From positions 12,686,348-12,750,347 of the forward strand of contig JAQFVV010006203.1 of NCBI GenBank assembly GCA_028023455.1: 64,000 nucleotides of DNA. The letters are read 5' to 3'. Every line of letters starts with the position of its first letter. Within the stretch, counting starts at the first letter, position 1. This DNA is from Epiperipatus broadwayi. Its lineage: Eukaryota; Onychophora; Udeonychophora; Euonychophora; Peripatidae. Below are positions 50,801-62,539 of the stretch, piece after piece. The translations under genes were made by a program, and so were the position numbers. Under the pieces are notes generated by a model. The model was not told the origin of the DNA. It saw only the letters and a program-made list of their open reading frames with translations, and did no database searches.

Positions 50801-51562
50801 ATATCATAACGTTTAAGATAGTGATTGGAAAATGTTCTGTGTATCATTATCAAAAAAATTTTTTTAGCATATTAATGTGAAAAAAAACTTTCATTTTTAA
50901 GCATCGTTTCAACCACTCATTTCATTTTTTGTATTTTATATCATAAAGAACAGATTACTGATTTCAACAACATCGAAATTTTTCACATTTTTTTTCAAAT
51001 TATTAATTTTTTTAATATTTAGCATCATAGTATTTTTTTATGTGTTATATATTTAAATGTTCAGCTTATTGTAAAACGTCTTTTTAATAGTTTTATATTA
51101 TTTATTATCTTAATCTATTCTTTTCGTTTTAATTTTTTAAACGACTAGTAATATATATATATATTTTAAATCTTTCAAAATCTATTACGAGTTTCTCTTT
51201 AAATAGTCAAAAGTCATTATTATAATGTTGTCTATTTTACTGTGTTTTTAAAAATATATTCTGCAAATGATTTTTCCCAGTTTCCAACCAACAGATATAA
51301 ATTTTATTTTATCACTTGTAATAAGTTTACTGTATTCATATTTGACGGCTTTATATAATGATGCTTTTTTTATTTTTTAGGTTATCGTATGTGTCTTGGA
51401 GACAGTTTAGCAAGAATGGAACTTTTTCTTTTTTTTGTTTCTATCTTTCAGCGCTTCATCTTTAAAGCTCCTCCTAGCGGTTATCTTCCTCCACTAACTG
51501 ATAGCATTGAAGGAAGTGTGCTGCGACCTTTAAGTTTTAAATTTTGTGCGATTCCTAGATAA
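17509..51562 (+). CDS. Cytochrome P450, CYP2-type, complete four-exon gene
   Basis: Whole gene, coding exons 17509-17863, 32192-32704, 46807-47250 and 51381-51562 (355+513+444+182 nt = 497 residues plus stop), usual for a microsomal P450. Seen in order: hydrophobic anchor about residues 13-31, basic stop-transfer RKKR 32-35, proline hinge PPGPKG 38-43, helix C WKEHKR 128-133, helix I AGTETT 303-308, helix K EIQR (E360, R363), the PERF-type FDPNRF 413-418, and the haem loop FSIGYRMCLG 435-444 with axial cysteine C442. Family knowledge: an ER-bound haem mono-oxygenase taking electrons from cytochrome P450 reductase and oxidising small lipophilic substrates. The substrate is not predictable here. 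All introns are phase 1, so exons 2 and 3 are symmetric. A paralogous last exon lies upstream at 8258-8439. The start ATG at 17509 is chosen because the open frame upstream of it has no ATG and the hydrophobic anchor follows directly. Confidence 0.95.
18055..18157 (+). repeat. tRNA-derived SINE
   Basis: Box A-like TGGTCGAGAGG near the start, anticodon-arm-like CTGCTTTACAAGCAG, box B-like GGTTCGCTTCC, end CGGCTGATGCTATGACATAT then GGGAAAAATAAAATAAAA. The pol III boxes plus an A-rich tail indicate a SINE. Confidence 0.85.
19402..19510 (+). repeat. tRNA-derived SINE with A16 tail
   Basis: The head is TTGCATTGGTGAGAGGTCAG, box B GGTTCGCGTCC, then CGGCCGATGCTATGACACTT and a run of A. Flanking ATAAAAATGG (19390-19399) and ATAAAATGG (19513-19521) may be the target duplication. 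A wider 40-bp repeat (CTTAAAATCCTTGATTTCCT and onward) occurs on both sides, at 19363 and 19527. Confidence 0.85.
19850..20990 (-). pseudogene. Unrecognised decayed coding region
   Basis: On the minus strand several broken frames read like real protein rather than base-composition noise. One at about 20105-20250 contains CDHTTSFFDALKAIYRFESG and SYMIITFRPDGKS. Another at 19856-20071 is open for 71 residues (LEKSKIWQNVVGSILEILGI). Stops and frameshifts interrupt it. It matches no family I can name. A transposon ORF or a processed gene copy are both possible. Confidence 0.35.
21368..21433. repeat. Short near-perfect hairpin
   Basis: Arms 21368-21394 and 21407-21433 (27 nt each) are complementary with one mismatch, around a 12-nt loop. 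It begins AAACTAAAGATCAGCATT. Could be a miniature transposon relic or a pre-miRNA-like structure inside intron 1. Confidence 0.8.
23000..24110 (+). pseudogene. LINE reverse-transcriptase relic
   Basis: Broken frames keep RT landmarks in order: IIPIYKNKG near 23170-23200, CGFRAEE near 23300-23325, FIDLVKAFES at 23396-23427 (RT motif A), then 23641-23880 with FNLTP, the decayed FADD-box segment LLMIELFFVNSNDKLQSVFS and a trailing LKIS. AFGKLKAMHI follows at 24030-24060. This is the order of non-LTR retrotransposons of the type with FGLTISxKKTE after the catalytic box. Many stops and shifts; an old copy. Confidence 0.75.
24665..25457. mobile_element. Foldback repeat family B, long form
   Basis: Contains a complete palindromic unit 24676-25040, from ATATCACATGATCACTATCT to AGATAGTGATCATGTGATGT. 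A second half to 25445 repeats GGGTTGCATTAGATC, the TTTTATGCACATGCC segment and GGAGAGTTTTGC. A 12-nt repeat GTTTTCAAAATA flanks it (24665-24676 and 25446-25457), although part of this may belong to the element itself. Confidence 0.8.
26019..26215 (+). repeat. Foldback repeat family A, one arm
   Basis: Single arm from CTGGACCAGCTGATGAGTGC through ATATTGGTGATTATTTATCT to GAGTTCAAACCCCCTATATA. The opposite arm is absent here. Confidence 0.8.
26216..28490. other. AT-rich intronic DNA
   Basis: No recognised gene or repeat. The short open frames at 26381-26575 and 28274-28480 look like chance. Confidence 0.4.
28494..28700 (-). repeat. Possible solo LTR or promoter fragment
   Basis: Less AT-rich island. 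On the minus strand a TATA-like GGGTATATAAAAGCATTC is followed by a GC-richer stretch (ACGAGAGCTGGCTG), as in the U3/R part of LTRs. No second copy was seen in the window, so this is weak. Confidence 0.25.
28701..31440. other. AT-rich intronic DNA with one unassigned ORF
   Basis: Contains an open frame at 29371-29688 (105 codons, ATG start) with mixed composition (for example KLIGGYIVRAVMTSILIKSL). It resembles nothing I know, and I do not regard it as an established gene. The remainder is simple AT-rich sequence. Confidence 0.3.
31452..31942 (+). mobile_element. Non-autonomous hAT element with 8-bp target duplication
   Basis: Perfect 15-bp terminal inverted repeats CAGTGGTCTTCAACC and GGTTGAAGACCACTG, flanked by TTCTAGAT on both sides (31444-31451 and 31943-31950). 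Ends and 8-bp duplication are diagnostic of hAT. It is 491 bp with no transposase frame, so it was moved in trans. Repeated CCGGxAAAAATAAGGATAAGGTTTC units lie near the left end and a C14 run at 31691-31704. It lies 250 bp upstream of P450 exon 2. Confidence 0.95.
32192..32704 (+). CDS. P450 exon 2: helices C to H
   Basis: Encodes residues 119-289 (codon 119 and codon 290 split). It contains helix C with WKEHKRFALATLKEFGFGKS, then the D-G helix region. It ends in KQDYIDVYLETKYKMEASN, which matches the usual DxxDxYL segment before helix I in CYP2-type enzymes. The residue at the fourth position after W128 is lysine (K132), where most P450s have arginine; R133 follows directly. The donor is GTGAGT at 32705. 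The exon has no internal stop or frameshift. Confidence 0.93.
32950..33379. repeat. Foldback repeat family A
   Basis: Inverted repeat. The left arm has TATCTCATAACACTGGAACA and AATCACCAATATACGTG. The right arm has ATATTGGTGATTATTTATCT and TTATGAGATAGAGTGG. It ends AAGCCTGTATTTCAGTTATT. It lies about 250 bp downstream of the exon 2 donor. Confidence 0.85.
33820..34450 (-). mobile_element. LINE 3' end, 5'-truncated
   Basis: The reverse complement follows 42890-43500: shared GAATTGTTGAGTGTTATA, AGAAGAATAGATGCATTAAT, AACAAGGGAATATACACCTA, GGGTTTGGAAAAAGATAAGA and the end CAGATTTCTGGCATAG. It has the zinc-knuckle-like C-terminal segment and the 3' UTR only. Confidence 0.75.
34451..36289. other. 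AT-rich intronic DNA, weak internal repetition
   Basis: Between about 34980 and 35480, phrases such as AATAGAATAAATATG and AATAGAATGAAAATGA recur at irregular spacing, which hints at an old degenerate minisatellite. No gene recognised. Confidence 0.3.
36290..36522. repeat. Near-perfect long hairpin in intron 2
   Basis: Left arm 36290-36397 and right arm 36418-36522 are complementary over about 105 bp, around a 20-nt loop. The only differences seen are a 3-nt indel near the middle (GACGTCGATG against ATATCGATG) and one substitution near the outer end. Ends read AGTACTGGCACAG and CTGTGCCATTACT. No other copy is in the window. The near identity implies recent formation or constraint. Confidence 0.9.
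37560..38400 (-). pseudogene. Possible retroelement fragment, unassigned
   Basis: Less AT-rich island. On the minus strand 38140-38330 gives an open stretch with EILPRKEGFIELVKEIKKEN then QWNKQKFHASNVKQDIF. The flanking part (37560-37800) has no frame. It looks like coding or LTR-type mobile DNA, but I cannot assign a family. Confidence 0.3.
38441..38843 (+). repeat. Tandem duplication, two copies of about 190 bp
   Basis: Copy 1 (38441-38622) and copy 2 (38641-38843) share TTTCTTTCACAAAC, CACCTAGCATTTTATTT or a close variant, TAGACCCATTTTT, TTTTTGGTCATTT, ATTACAAAATATTTTTAA and GCTAAAATCTAT. Diverged. Confidence 0.85.
39048..40083 (+). mobile_element. Pogo/mariner-like non-autonomous element(s)
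   Basis: The left end CACCTGGGTCTCGTTTTACG (39048) and right end CGTAAAAAGAGACCCAGGTG (40083) form terminal inverted repeats, with TA on each side (39046-39047 and 40084-40085) as expected for Tc1/mariner. The text after the left end (ACACGCGCAAACGAAATCATG) is like the termini of Tigger/pogo-type elements. A third terminus-like copy (ATGGGTTTCTTTTTACGCGG, 39978 on) pairs with the right end as a 110-bp hairpin. So this may be two overlapping insertions rather than one. No transposase frame. Confidence 0.65.
40330..41150. repeat. Foldback repeat family A, composite
   Basis: Arms in reverse orientation at 40330-40700 and 40740-40930, followed by a forward arm at 40920-41150. Landmarks are AACACTCATCAGTTGG on the reverse arms and AACTGATGAGTGCTGGTTCA on the forward arm. 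The forward arm ends GTGTTCAAATCCTCTCTAAT. Confidence 0.8.
41208..41405. repeat. Foldback element, about 45-bp arms
   Basis: AGAGAAATAAGTAATAAGTA then CGGCCAAA at 41214-41241 pairs with TTTGGCCG then TACTTATTATTTATTTCTCT at 41374-41401. The pairing extends inward to GTTAAAATAA and ATTTTAAC with small gaps. A miniature inverted-repeat element is likely. Confidence 0.75.
41465..41906 (+). mobile_element. Second non-autonomous hAT element with 8-bp target duplication
   Basis: Starts CAGGGGTATCCAACA and ends AGTTGGCCACCTCTG, which are imperfect hAT-type inverted termini. It is flanked by TTCTATAG on both sides (41457-41464 and 41907-41914). Subterminal AAGTCGATCG motifs recur near both ends (41480, 41820 and variants), as often seen for transposase sites. 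It is 442 bp with no transposase. Confidence 0.95.
42235..43510 (+). pseudogene. LINE relic: end of reverse transcriptase, C-terminal zinc motif, 3' UTR
   Basis: Broken + strand frames: WARVGKEMRIKFSEEKSKVM (about 42282-42341), then RYNYLGIVLSNQ (42409 on), the usual YLG segment after the RT catalytic box. Near 43150-43204 is CKLCKEGMENIKHLLIRC, a CCHC-type motif (C-x2-C-x9-H-x4-C) as at the C-terminus of several LINE clades. The non-coding 3' end follows to about 43510. Stops and shifts show it is inactive. It is the longest of three copies of this family in the window. Confidence 0.8.
44413..44722 (+). repeat. Tandem duplication, two copies of about 155 bp
   Basis: Both copies run from AATAATTCATTTCATCTCA through ATATACTTAAAAGTTCCATT and ACATTTGAAAAAGGTGAAAT (or close variants) to CTTCAGTTGGC or CCTCAGTTGGC. 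The end resembles a remote piece of family A (AGCATTCCTCAGTTGGCCCA). Confidence 0.85.
46807..47250 (+). CDS. P450 exon 3: helix I to the start of the haem loop
   Basis: Encodes residues 290-437 plus the first base of G438. It holds the oxygen-activating helix I motif AGTETT (303-308), helix K EIQR (E360 and R363 of the ExxR pair), the sheet segment IPKGSYVFPD, and FDPNRF (413-418). The exon ends inside the haem-binding motif, after FSI. The donor is GTAAGT at 47251. All catalytic and structural residues expected in this part are present. Confidence 0.95.
48990..49027 (+). repeat. (TAA)n/(TCA)n microsatellite
   Basis: A run of TAATAATAATAATAATAATA passing into CATCATCATCATCATCA. Confidence 0.9.
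49500..50240. other. Less AT-rich patch in intron 3, unassigned
   Basis: Composition and long mixed frames on the minus strand suggest old coding or mobile DNA, but no family motif is visible on either strand. Confidence 0.25.
50714..50768. repeat. 17-bp perfect hairpin
   Basis: TCTGAACTTCAAACAGC (50714-50730) pairs fully with GCTGTTTGAAGTTCAGA (50752-50768), loop 21 nt. It lies in intron 3, about 600 bp before exon 4. Confidence 0.85.
51381..51562 (+). CDS. P450 exon 4: haem-cysteine loop, helix L and C-terminus
   Basis: Encodes G438 (split) to R497 and the TAA at 51560-51562. YRMCLGDSLARMELFLFF supplies the axial cysteine C442 and helix L; the rest is the C-terminal beta segment ending KFCAIPR. 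It has the same length and phase as the exon at 8258-8439. By eye 37 of 59 residues are identical. Confidence 0.95.
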
Positions 51563-51684
51563 ATTACTTGTTTTGATTATTCATCTTACTCATTTATTAT
51601 TTTGTGAATTTAATATCAATATTTAATTCCTTCTTAGGAAGCAGTTGTTTTGCATCAATCCGTCCAGAAAAAAAAAAAAAATCA

Positions 51685-51690
51685 AATAAA
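51685..51690 (+). promoter_or_regulatory. Candidate polyadenylation signal
   Basis: AATAAA about 120 bp after the P450 stop codon, just after an A-tract. The motif is common in such AT-rich DNA, so only position supports it. Confidence 0.35.
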
Positions 51691-51699
51691 TTAATGATT

Positions 51700-52230
51700 T
51701 AATCTTGTTTCTATTGCGTTATTTTTTATCTCTGCGTAATATAAATCATTCTTTTATTTTTCCTTAATGTGTTTGGGAATGTATCCGTAAAAATAATTAA
51801 TTTATTATTTTTAATTAAATAATGTTTTTAGGTAAATTTTTCCAACAGTAATTTTATTATGTCACATTGTGTATAAATATTAAGATAAAATCTAGAGTTT
51901 TTCCAGCCTAGCATATCAAATACTTGACAAGTAACTAAAAATAATTACTTAGCTCAAAAGTTTTATATAGAATCAAATTGCAAAACCGATGGTAGGATAT
52001 TTAAATAATTAGCTAGTGGAAAATAACTTAAATGGAAGAAGATTGATTCCACATTTGATTCAAAGGTACCATGAAATTGTATCACAATTAAAATAGAAGT
52101 TATGAATGAATAATTAAAATTTTATTGGATATTTTTTGTAGAATGCTCGTAACTCTGAATGATAGTCTGTTTATCCTTTCATGTTCTTTATGGTTATTTT
52201 ATTGATTGTTCTAAATGCTTCTCTAACAAA
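51700..52230. other. Downstream flank of the P450, nothing recognised
   Basis: AT-rich sequence following the candidate polyadenylation signal. No feature supported. Confidence 0.4.
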
Positions 52231-52234
52231 AGCG

Positions 52235-52331
52235 GATTTTTTTTTTCATATGTCAATTGCGTTGACTGGGAAGCGAACCTGGGCCAGCTGCTTGGAAGGC
52301 AGTTATGCTAACCACTAGGCCATCAACGCTT
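52235..52331 (-). repeat. tRNA-Gly-like SINE
   Basis: On the minus strand 52259-52329 begins GCGTTGATGGCCTAGTGGTT and has an anticodon loop CTTCCAA (UCC, glycine). The 7-bp acceptor stem GCGTTGA/TCAACGC is perfect, but the T-stem has two mismatches. It is followed by ATTGACATATGAAAAAAAAA, the tail shared with the other SINE copies here. So it is a SINE with a young tRNA-like head rather than a tRNA gene. Confidence 0.75.
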
Positions 52332-52339
52332 GCGAATTT

Positions 52340-53225
52340 CATTGTTAAAAATGAAAAATTTACTATATGTTGGTTGTCAAAATATCACGAGAATGTGAAG
52401 AAGATTTTAAATTTTACGCTAAATGTTACTGCATGCAAGAAAATCACTGTGAACATTGTCAGCAAAATGTAAACTATTTTCATGGTCCACAAACTACTTC
52501 TTATATTATTGTTTTAAAAGTGGCTTGAAAAATTCGCTAATAATTAGAAGTAACAATGGCAATTCATAAAAGACTTGTTTCTGTGAAGAAACCGCAAATA
52601 ATTCGTTTTTATACAAACTTTTATTTCACTAAAACTTTCATTAAGAAAAAAAAAGTCATTTAAATATTTAATTGTATCTCACCAATATTTATTTATTTTT
52701 ATTTTTTGATAGTTTAATTTTTGCTGAAAATATTTCTCATATTATAAAATAATATTCTACGTTACATATCTTATGTATTGTTTAATAATAAAATCATATT
52801 TCAAATATGAGAAGATCTATCTTTGGGAAGAATAAGTTCAATGTTGTTAATATTATTTAACTTATGTAACACATTAATATTGGCTTAGACAAAATCATTT
52901 CTGAATAAAGATTTGAAAGGTGTTACCAGTTCTCACACGTAAATTCAATATCACATTTATTGGAAAAGAGAAAATATTAAATTTTCTATTATGTTAGCTT
53001 TACTACGATCTTAAGTTAAATGATATTATTTTAGTACATAATGAAAAAGAAATGCAAAAATGTTTAGGAATACGTCTAAAAAAATTTTAAAGGTCTAATG
53101 AAAAGAGCTTGCTTTATTAAATCGATTTACCGCATCTATAACAAATCATTTAACAAAGGATAATATAAAATATACATGTTATAAATCATTTAAAGTTAGA
53201 ACATTAAATTAAATAAATTTTTTGA
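52340..53225. other. AT-rich stretch, nothing recognised
   Basis: No gene or repeat supported. Confidence 0.4.
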
Positions 53226-53239
53226 TTATTGAAATTAAA

Positions 53240-53580
53240 AAACTGAGCACTGATTGTATATATATATGGGAGATGCTGATCTGGACCAACTGATGAATGC
53301 TGGTTCAGCAGAAAATACATATCACATGATCACCATTTCTTATGCTTGCTCACAACTGTTATTAAAACAGGCAAAACTCTCCATACAGTAGTGCCATTCA
53401 GTGCAAGCCAGAGTAATCCACTACTGTATGGAGATTTTGCCTGTTTTAGAAAATACATATATTGGAGATCATTTATCTTTTACACATGTATGCGATCATC
53501 TGTATCAGTTGTATAAGATAGATTGATAGATTTAGGGAGTTTGAGAATTCAAGTTCAAGTCCTTTAAAATTTCAACATTA
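53240..53580 (+). repeat. Foldback repeat family A, one arm, interrupted by family B
   Basis: Family A text runs from AAACTGAGCACTGATT through CTGGACCAACTGATGAATGC to CAGCAGAAAATACATAT. It resumes after 53447 with AGAAAATACATATATTGG and ends AATTCAAGTTCAAGTCC. The break is a clean insertion of a B element. Confidence 0.88.
53323..53447 (+). mobile_element. Short family B element with 13-bp target duplication
   Basis: 125-bp insertion starting CACATGATCACC and ending GGAGATTTTGCCTGTTTT, nested in a family A arm. The 13-nt AGAAAATACATAT is duplicated exactly (53310-53322 and 53448-53460). Uninterrupted family A copies (for example 41020) show one copy of this text, so the duplication was made by the insertion. 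Confidence 0.92.
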
Positions 53581-53599
53581 TTGCATGAACATACATATG

Positions 53600-55380
53600 T
53601 GGATATATATATATATAGGTGTTGTATATATATTTATATAGGCAATGTGCAAAAAAAAATCTGAGTAATTAATTTTACAGCTTTGGATATGAGATGAGTT
53701 ATTAATTTTTGAAAAATTGTAGAAATCATTGAAATATATCTATTGTAATAAATGCAGTTTCATTGAGATAACAAAATTTAAATAAAACCGTAAGAATTAT
53801 TTTAAGAAACTTTTGAAAATAAAGAAATAATTTATGCTTTACTGCTAATATTATATGCATTGGGATTATAACTAATATTGAATACTCACCGTTGATATAA
53901 GAGAAAAAATGCAAAATTGTAAATATGCTTATGTTTTAGAATAATACTAATTATAATTTATTCATCTAGAATTTGAAGTTACTGAATATATTTATTACCA
54001 ATGGTGTCATTTTTCATGAATAGAGATGATAATTTACTATGGATTTGCATATATTTTTGCTATGAATAGTTTATGTGCTATGCATTGTGGGCCAATTGAG
54101 ATATGAGATATCGAATTTGAAGGAATGATTTATTTATATTTTGTTGCATACAGTTAACATGGCCCTGTTATATGTGCCCATGAAGATGCCTTTTTGAGGT
54201 GTGTTTTGAATATGAAATTGATGACATGATCGTATGTATATACTTCTAATTTAATACTTAACTCCATATGTGATATATTTTACCTCCAGTATATTTACAT
54301 TTAGTTTAAGAAAATATAAGTAAGTATTTGATGACTATTAATAAGGAGATTTACAATCATGAAGTATGGGATTACTTTAGTGTAAAAATAGCTTATGATG
54401 TATCTATAGAAAATAAATTCATTCTTGTATCCAAATTTATAAATATATGCAAATACATGTTAATGTCTAAAAGGTATGAGTGATTTATTAACAACATATT
54501 GTCAGTATTTTATTATAGTAAATAGAATAATCATTAGTAAATGAGCAACCATGAACTTATTAAAAATTATAAGCTTTTAAACATCTAAAAATCATATTTA
54601 ATACAATGTTTAAATGCTATTGAAGATAATGCAATACAATCTGGAAAGGGAGCTAATAAAAGAAAAGAAATGGCATAAAAAATAGCTATAGGATATTGAT
54701 CTTATGAATTCAAACCTTTGATAATAATGACTGTAATAATATATTAAAATATTAATGAGCTGTTTAATTGTAAATATCTAATATATAATGAACATTGTTA
54801 TTTCATTTATTAAATTGATTTTCACTTGTGTGAAGATCTAGGAACAGCTTGATTTAATATATAATGCTGAGAAGTTTATGATTTCCTGATCTATGCTGAA
54901 AATAAATTACTGAATATAATGATAATGAAAAGAGATATAAAAGAGATAGATGTAAATAACAATATGGGAAAGAAAAAACTAATGCTTGCCCAAAATATAT
55001 GAGACATTTTAAAAGAAATTGGGGTTTAACTATTTTGCAGATTCTGGAAGAAGAGTCTTGGCATCCAATTAATTCAAGTAGCTAATGAAATCCCCTTTCT
55101 CTAGAATATCTTTCTTCCAGCCTCATTAACTTACATTCTAACCATTTTCAATATCATAATAATATTACATTCTTTAAATAATTGCAGTAGACTAAAACTA
55201 ATTTGACTGAACTTACAGAAGAAAGCTAGTAAAAAATCTTGAAATTTTAGAACCCAAATCACTATTTTTCCATTAACAAATAAGATCCCTTTTTGCTAGC
55301 CATTGGATTTGATATATAATATTAAATTTATATATCATCAAGCAGCAAGAATTAAATTGATTATTGCAAATATACACAAC
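53600..55380. other. AT-rich stretch, nothing recognised
   Basis: Short TA runs near 53603-53616. No gene supported. Confidence 0.4.
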
Positions 55381-55389
55381 TGTATTAAG

Positions 55390-55810
55390 CCTGCATTGTT
55401 CCCATCCCTTTTCTATATATTTAAATGGATACTGTCCTATATGTGAGGGGTTAGAGTGATTTGAGGTCAACATGGGCATGACAACAAAATTGGCATTAGC
55501 ATGGGATTTGGGGATTCTATCATCAGATTTTCAATGGTATGGATCACTGAAGAGTGTTGGAGTATGTTGAAGCCTGTTCATTTAAAGTGTAAGGAGTTGC
55601 TATCTTAATATAAACTGAGCACTGATTATATATTTGTATGGGAGATGGTAATCTGGACCAACTGATAAATGCTGTTTTATCATGAAATACATATATTGGT
55701 GATTATTTATCTTTTCTTCATGTGAGTGGCCATGTGTATCTGTAATATGAGATAGTGTGGATAGTGAAGGGGCTTAAAAGTTTGAGTTCAAATCCCCTAC
55801 ATTTACAAAT
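55390..55810 (+). repeat. Foldback repeat family A, one long arm
   Basis: The fullest single arm here. It runs from CCCATCCCTTTTCTATATAT through GTGAGGGGTTAGAGTGA, ATCATCAGATTTTCAATGGT, TATAAACTGAGCACTGATTA, CTGGACCAACTGATAAATGC and ATATTGGTGATTATTTATCT to GAGTTCAAATCCCCTACATT. About 420 bp. Confidence 0.85.
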
Positions 55811-56350
55811 GTAATGTATATTTGGTACTACTTTATGAGTATTTAATGCCTCTATCTTAGAAATTAAAGTAATTCCAAATTTAGGTTATAGTTATGTAAT
55901 TTCATTCTCACAAGTTTGTTGATGATTTCTTATCATGTGTAAGATATAGGCTACTAAAGAGAATTCCCTCAGCTGGTGGAAAAATACCGATTTGAGCATC
56001 AATATATGCAAGATTTTTACTTACTTTTTTCATAGGTTCCATCATTTAAACTTTAGTATATTTATATTACTAAATACACATAATGCTAAGTTGAAATTAT
56101 AATAAATTACTTATTTTGTAATACCTTGAAACAATCTAATTAACAACCCAGCTGATAAATTTGCTAGTAACTCAAAAAGTAATTCATCTTGTTTAAAAAA
56201 AACAACCAATCATCTATCCTAGAATGAACACTAATCTTACTATCAGCAAATTTCTTGTGGAAAAAAAATACATTCTCGATTGTAGCATAAAGTTTGGCAT
56301 ATAGTCAACATATGTATGGAATTTTTTTCTAATAATTATGTTTGCATGTG

Positions 56351-61146
<4,796 letters not shown>

Positions 61147-61149
61147 TAT

Positions 61150-61960
61150 TTAACTACTGAACTTAATGTAATTGGAAATGATTTGAATTCAGACTTTCAA
61201 ATTTCCTACATCTATTCACTATATCCTATTGAACCAATACACAAAACTATGCACATGATAAAAAGATAAGTGCTAATTAGCACTCATCAGTTGGTCCAGG
61301 TCAACATCTCCAACACATATATATAATTGGCACTCAGTTTTTATTAAGATAGCAAATCTTCAAACTTTAATGAATAGGCTTCAATCTTTTCCACCCTTCA
61401 GCCATCCATATCATTGAAAATATGATAATGGAGTGCTCAAAGTCCTTGTTGATACCAATATTATTGTTATACCCATATTAACTTTTAAATCACTTTTACC
61501 CCTCACATATAGAACCTTAATATATCCATTTAAATACACAGAAGAAGGATGAGCAGAATACAAACAATATTTGTAGTTAAATATTACATATTTAGTCTTT
61601 TATTCTGCCCATCCCTTTTCTGTGTATGTAAATGAATATATTAAGGTTTTATATGTGAGGAGTCAGAATGACTTAAAGTCAACATGAATGTGAAATAATA
61701 TTGGCATCAATAAGGGCTTTGAGATTCCATCATCACATTTTTAATGATATGGATAGTTGAAAAGTTGGAGGGTGGTGGAGATTGAAACCTATCCATTAAA
61801 GTTTGCAGATTTGCTATTTTAATATAAACTAAGCACTATATGTGTGGTAGATGATGATCTGGACCAACTGATGAGTTCTGATTCAGCATGAAATATGCAT
61901 ATTGGAGATCATTTATATTTTTATCATGTATGTGATTATGTATATCAGTTGTATAGGATG
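61150..61960. repeat. Foldback repeat family A, two full arms head to head
   Basis: Reverse arm 61160-61570 (AGCACTCATCAGTTGGTCCA) and forward arm 61600-61960 (CTGGACCAACTGATGAGTTC) give an inverted repeat of about 800 bp. Both arms include the ATATTAAGGTTTTATATGTG or complementary segment at the centre. This is the most complete foldback form here. It abuts the right LTR. Confidence 0.85.
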
Positions 61961-61965
61961 GAATG

Positions 61966-62538
61966 TTTATGTGGTTACTGGTAGTTTCTAATGGTTACTA
62001 ATTATCCCAATTAGCATTAAGCATTATTTCACTTATTATTTAAATAATACATGAGCAATTTAAAAGTATTGCAGTTTGTAATGTTATAATGGATTATTTA
62101 TTAGTCTGCATTACAGTGGCATCTTTATTTCATGTTTAAAGAGGTTTATTTAAACTTCATTGTATCAATATTTCATACTCTGTAGTCAAATTGCAATCTT
62201 TAAGTGTAATTATAAATTTATTTAATGCACATTGATTACATAAGTAATATTTAGTAAGGCAATAAACCTTTAAGCATGTGTGTTTGAAAATACAAAGGTA
62301 GGGACCTCTACAGGTCTTAACCACAAGCTTACTCTTTGGGAGAAAAGAGGGTGTCCATATATATTCAATGGACCATTAGTAAGAATGGATTTCCATTCTT
62401 GCTATTAAAAGGTGAGAAGATTGCCTTGACAACAGTAAGAAATATTGATTACTATCCTTATTGTGAATGTTTATGTGGTTACTGGTGGTTTCTAATAGTT
62501 ACTAATTATCCCAATTAGCTTTGAGCATTATTTCACTC
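61966..62538 (+). repeat. Pair of 72-bp direct repeats
   Basis: 61966-62037 and 62466-62538 both read TGTTTATGTGGTTACTGG, then TACTAATTATCCCAATTAGC and GCATTATTTCACT. They flank about 430 bp of unassigned DNA containing a 60-codon open frame (62336-62518) that I do not recognise. Confidence 0.8.
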
Positions 62539-62539
62539 A

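Larger units (their letters stand above)
47251..51380 (+). other. P450 intron 3 (4.1 kb)
   Basis: Phase 1 intron, donor GTAAGT, acceptor TATTTTTTAG. It interrupts the haem loop between I437 and Y439. It contains a trinucleotide tract (48990-49027), a 17-bp perfect hairpin (50714-50768) and a somewhat less AT-rich patch at 49500-50240. I could not assign that patch. The rest is AT-rich without recognisable genes. Confidence 0.9.

Noticed and set aside
52259-52329. Functional tRNA-Gly(UCC) gene on the minus strand
   Set aside because: Acceptor stem and anticodon loop are good, but the T-stem has two mismatches, and the sequence runs into the SINE tail TGACATATGAAAAAA shared with other copies here.
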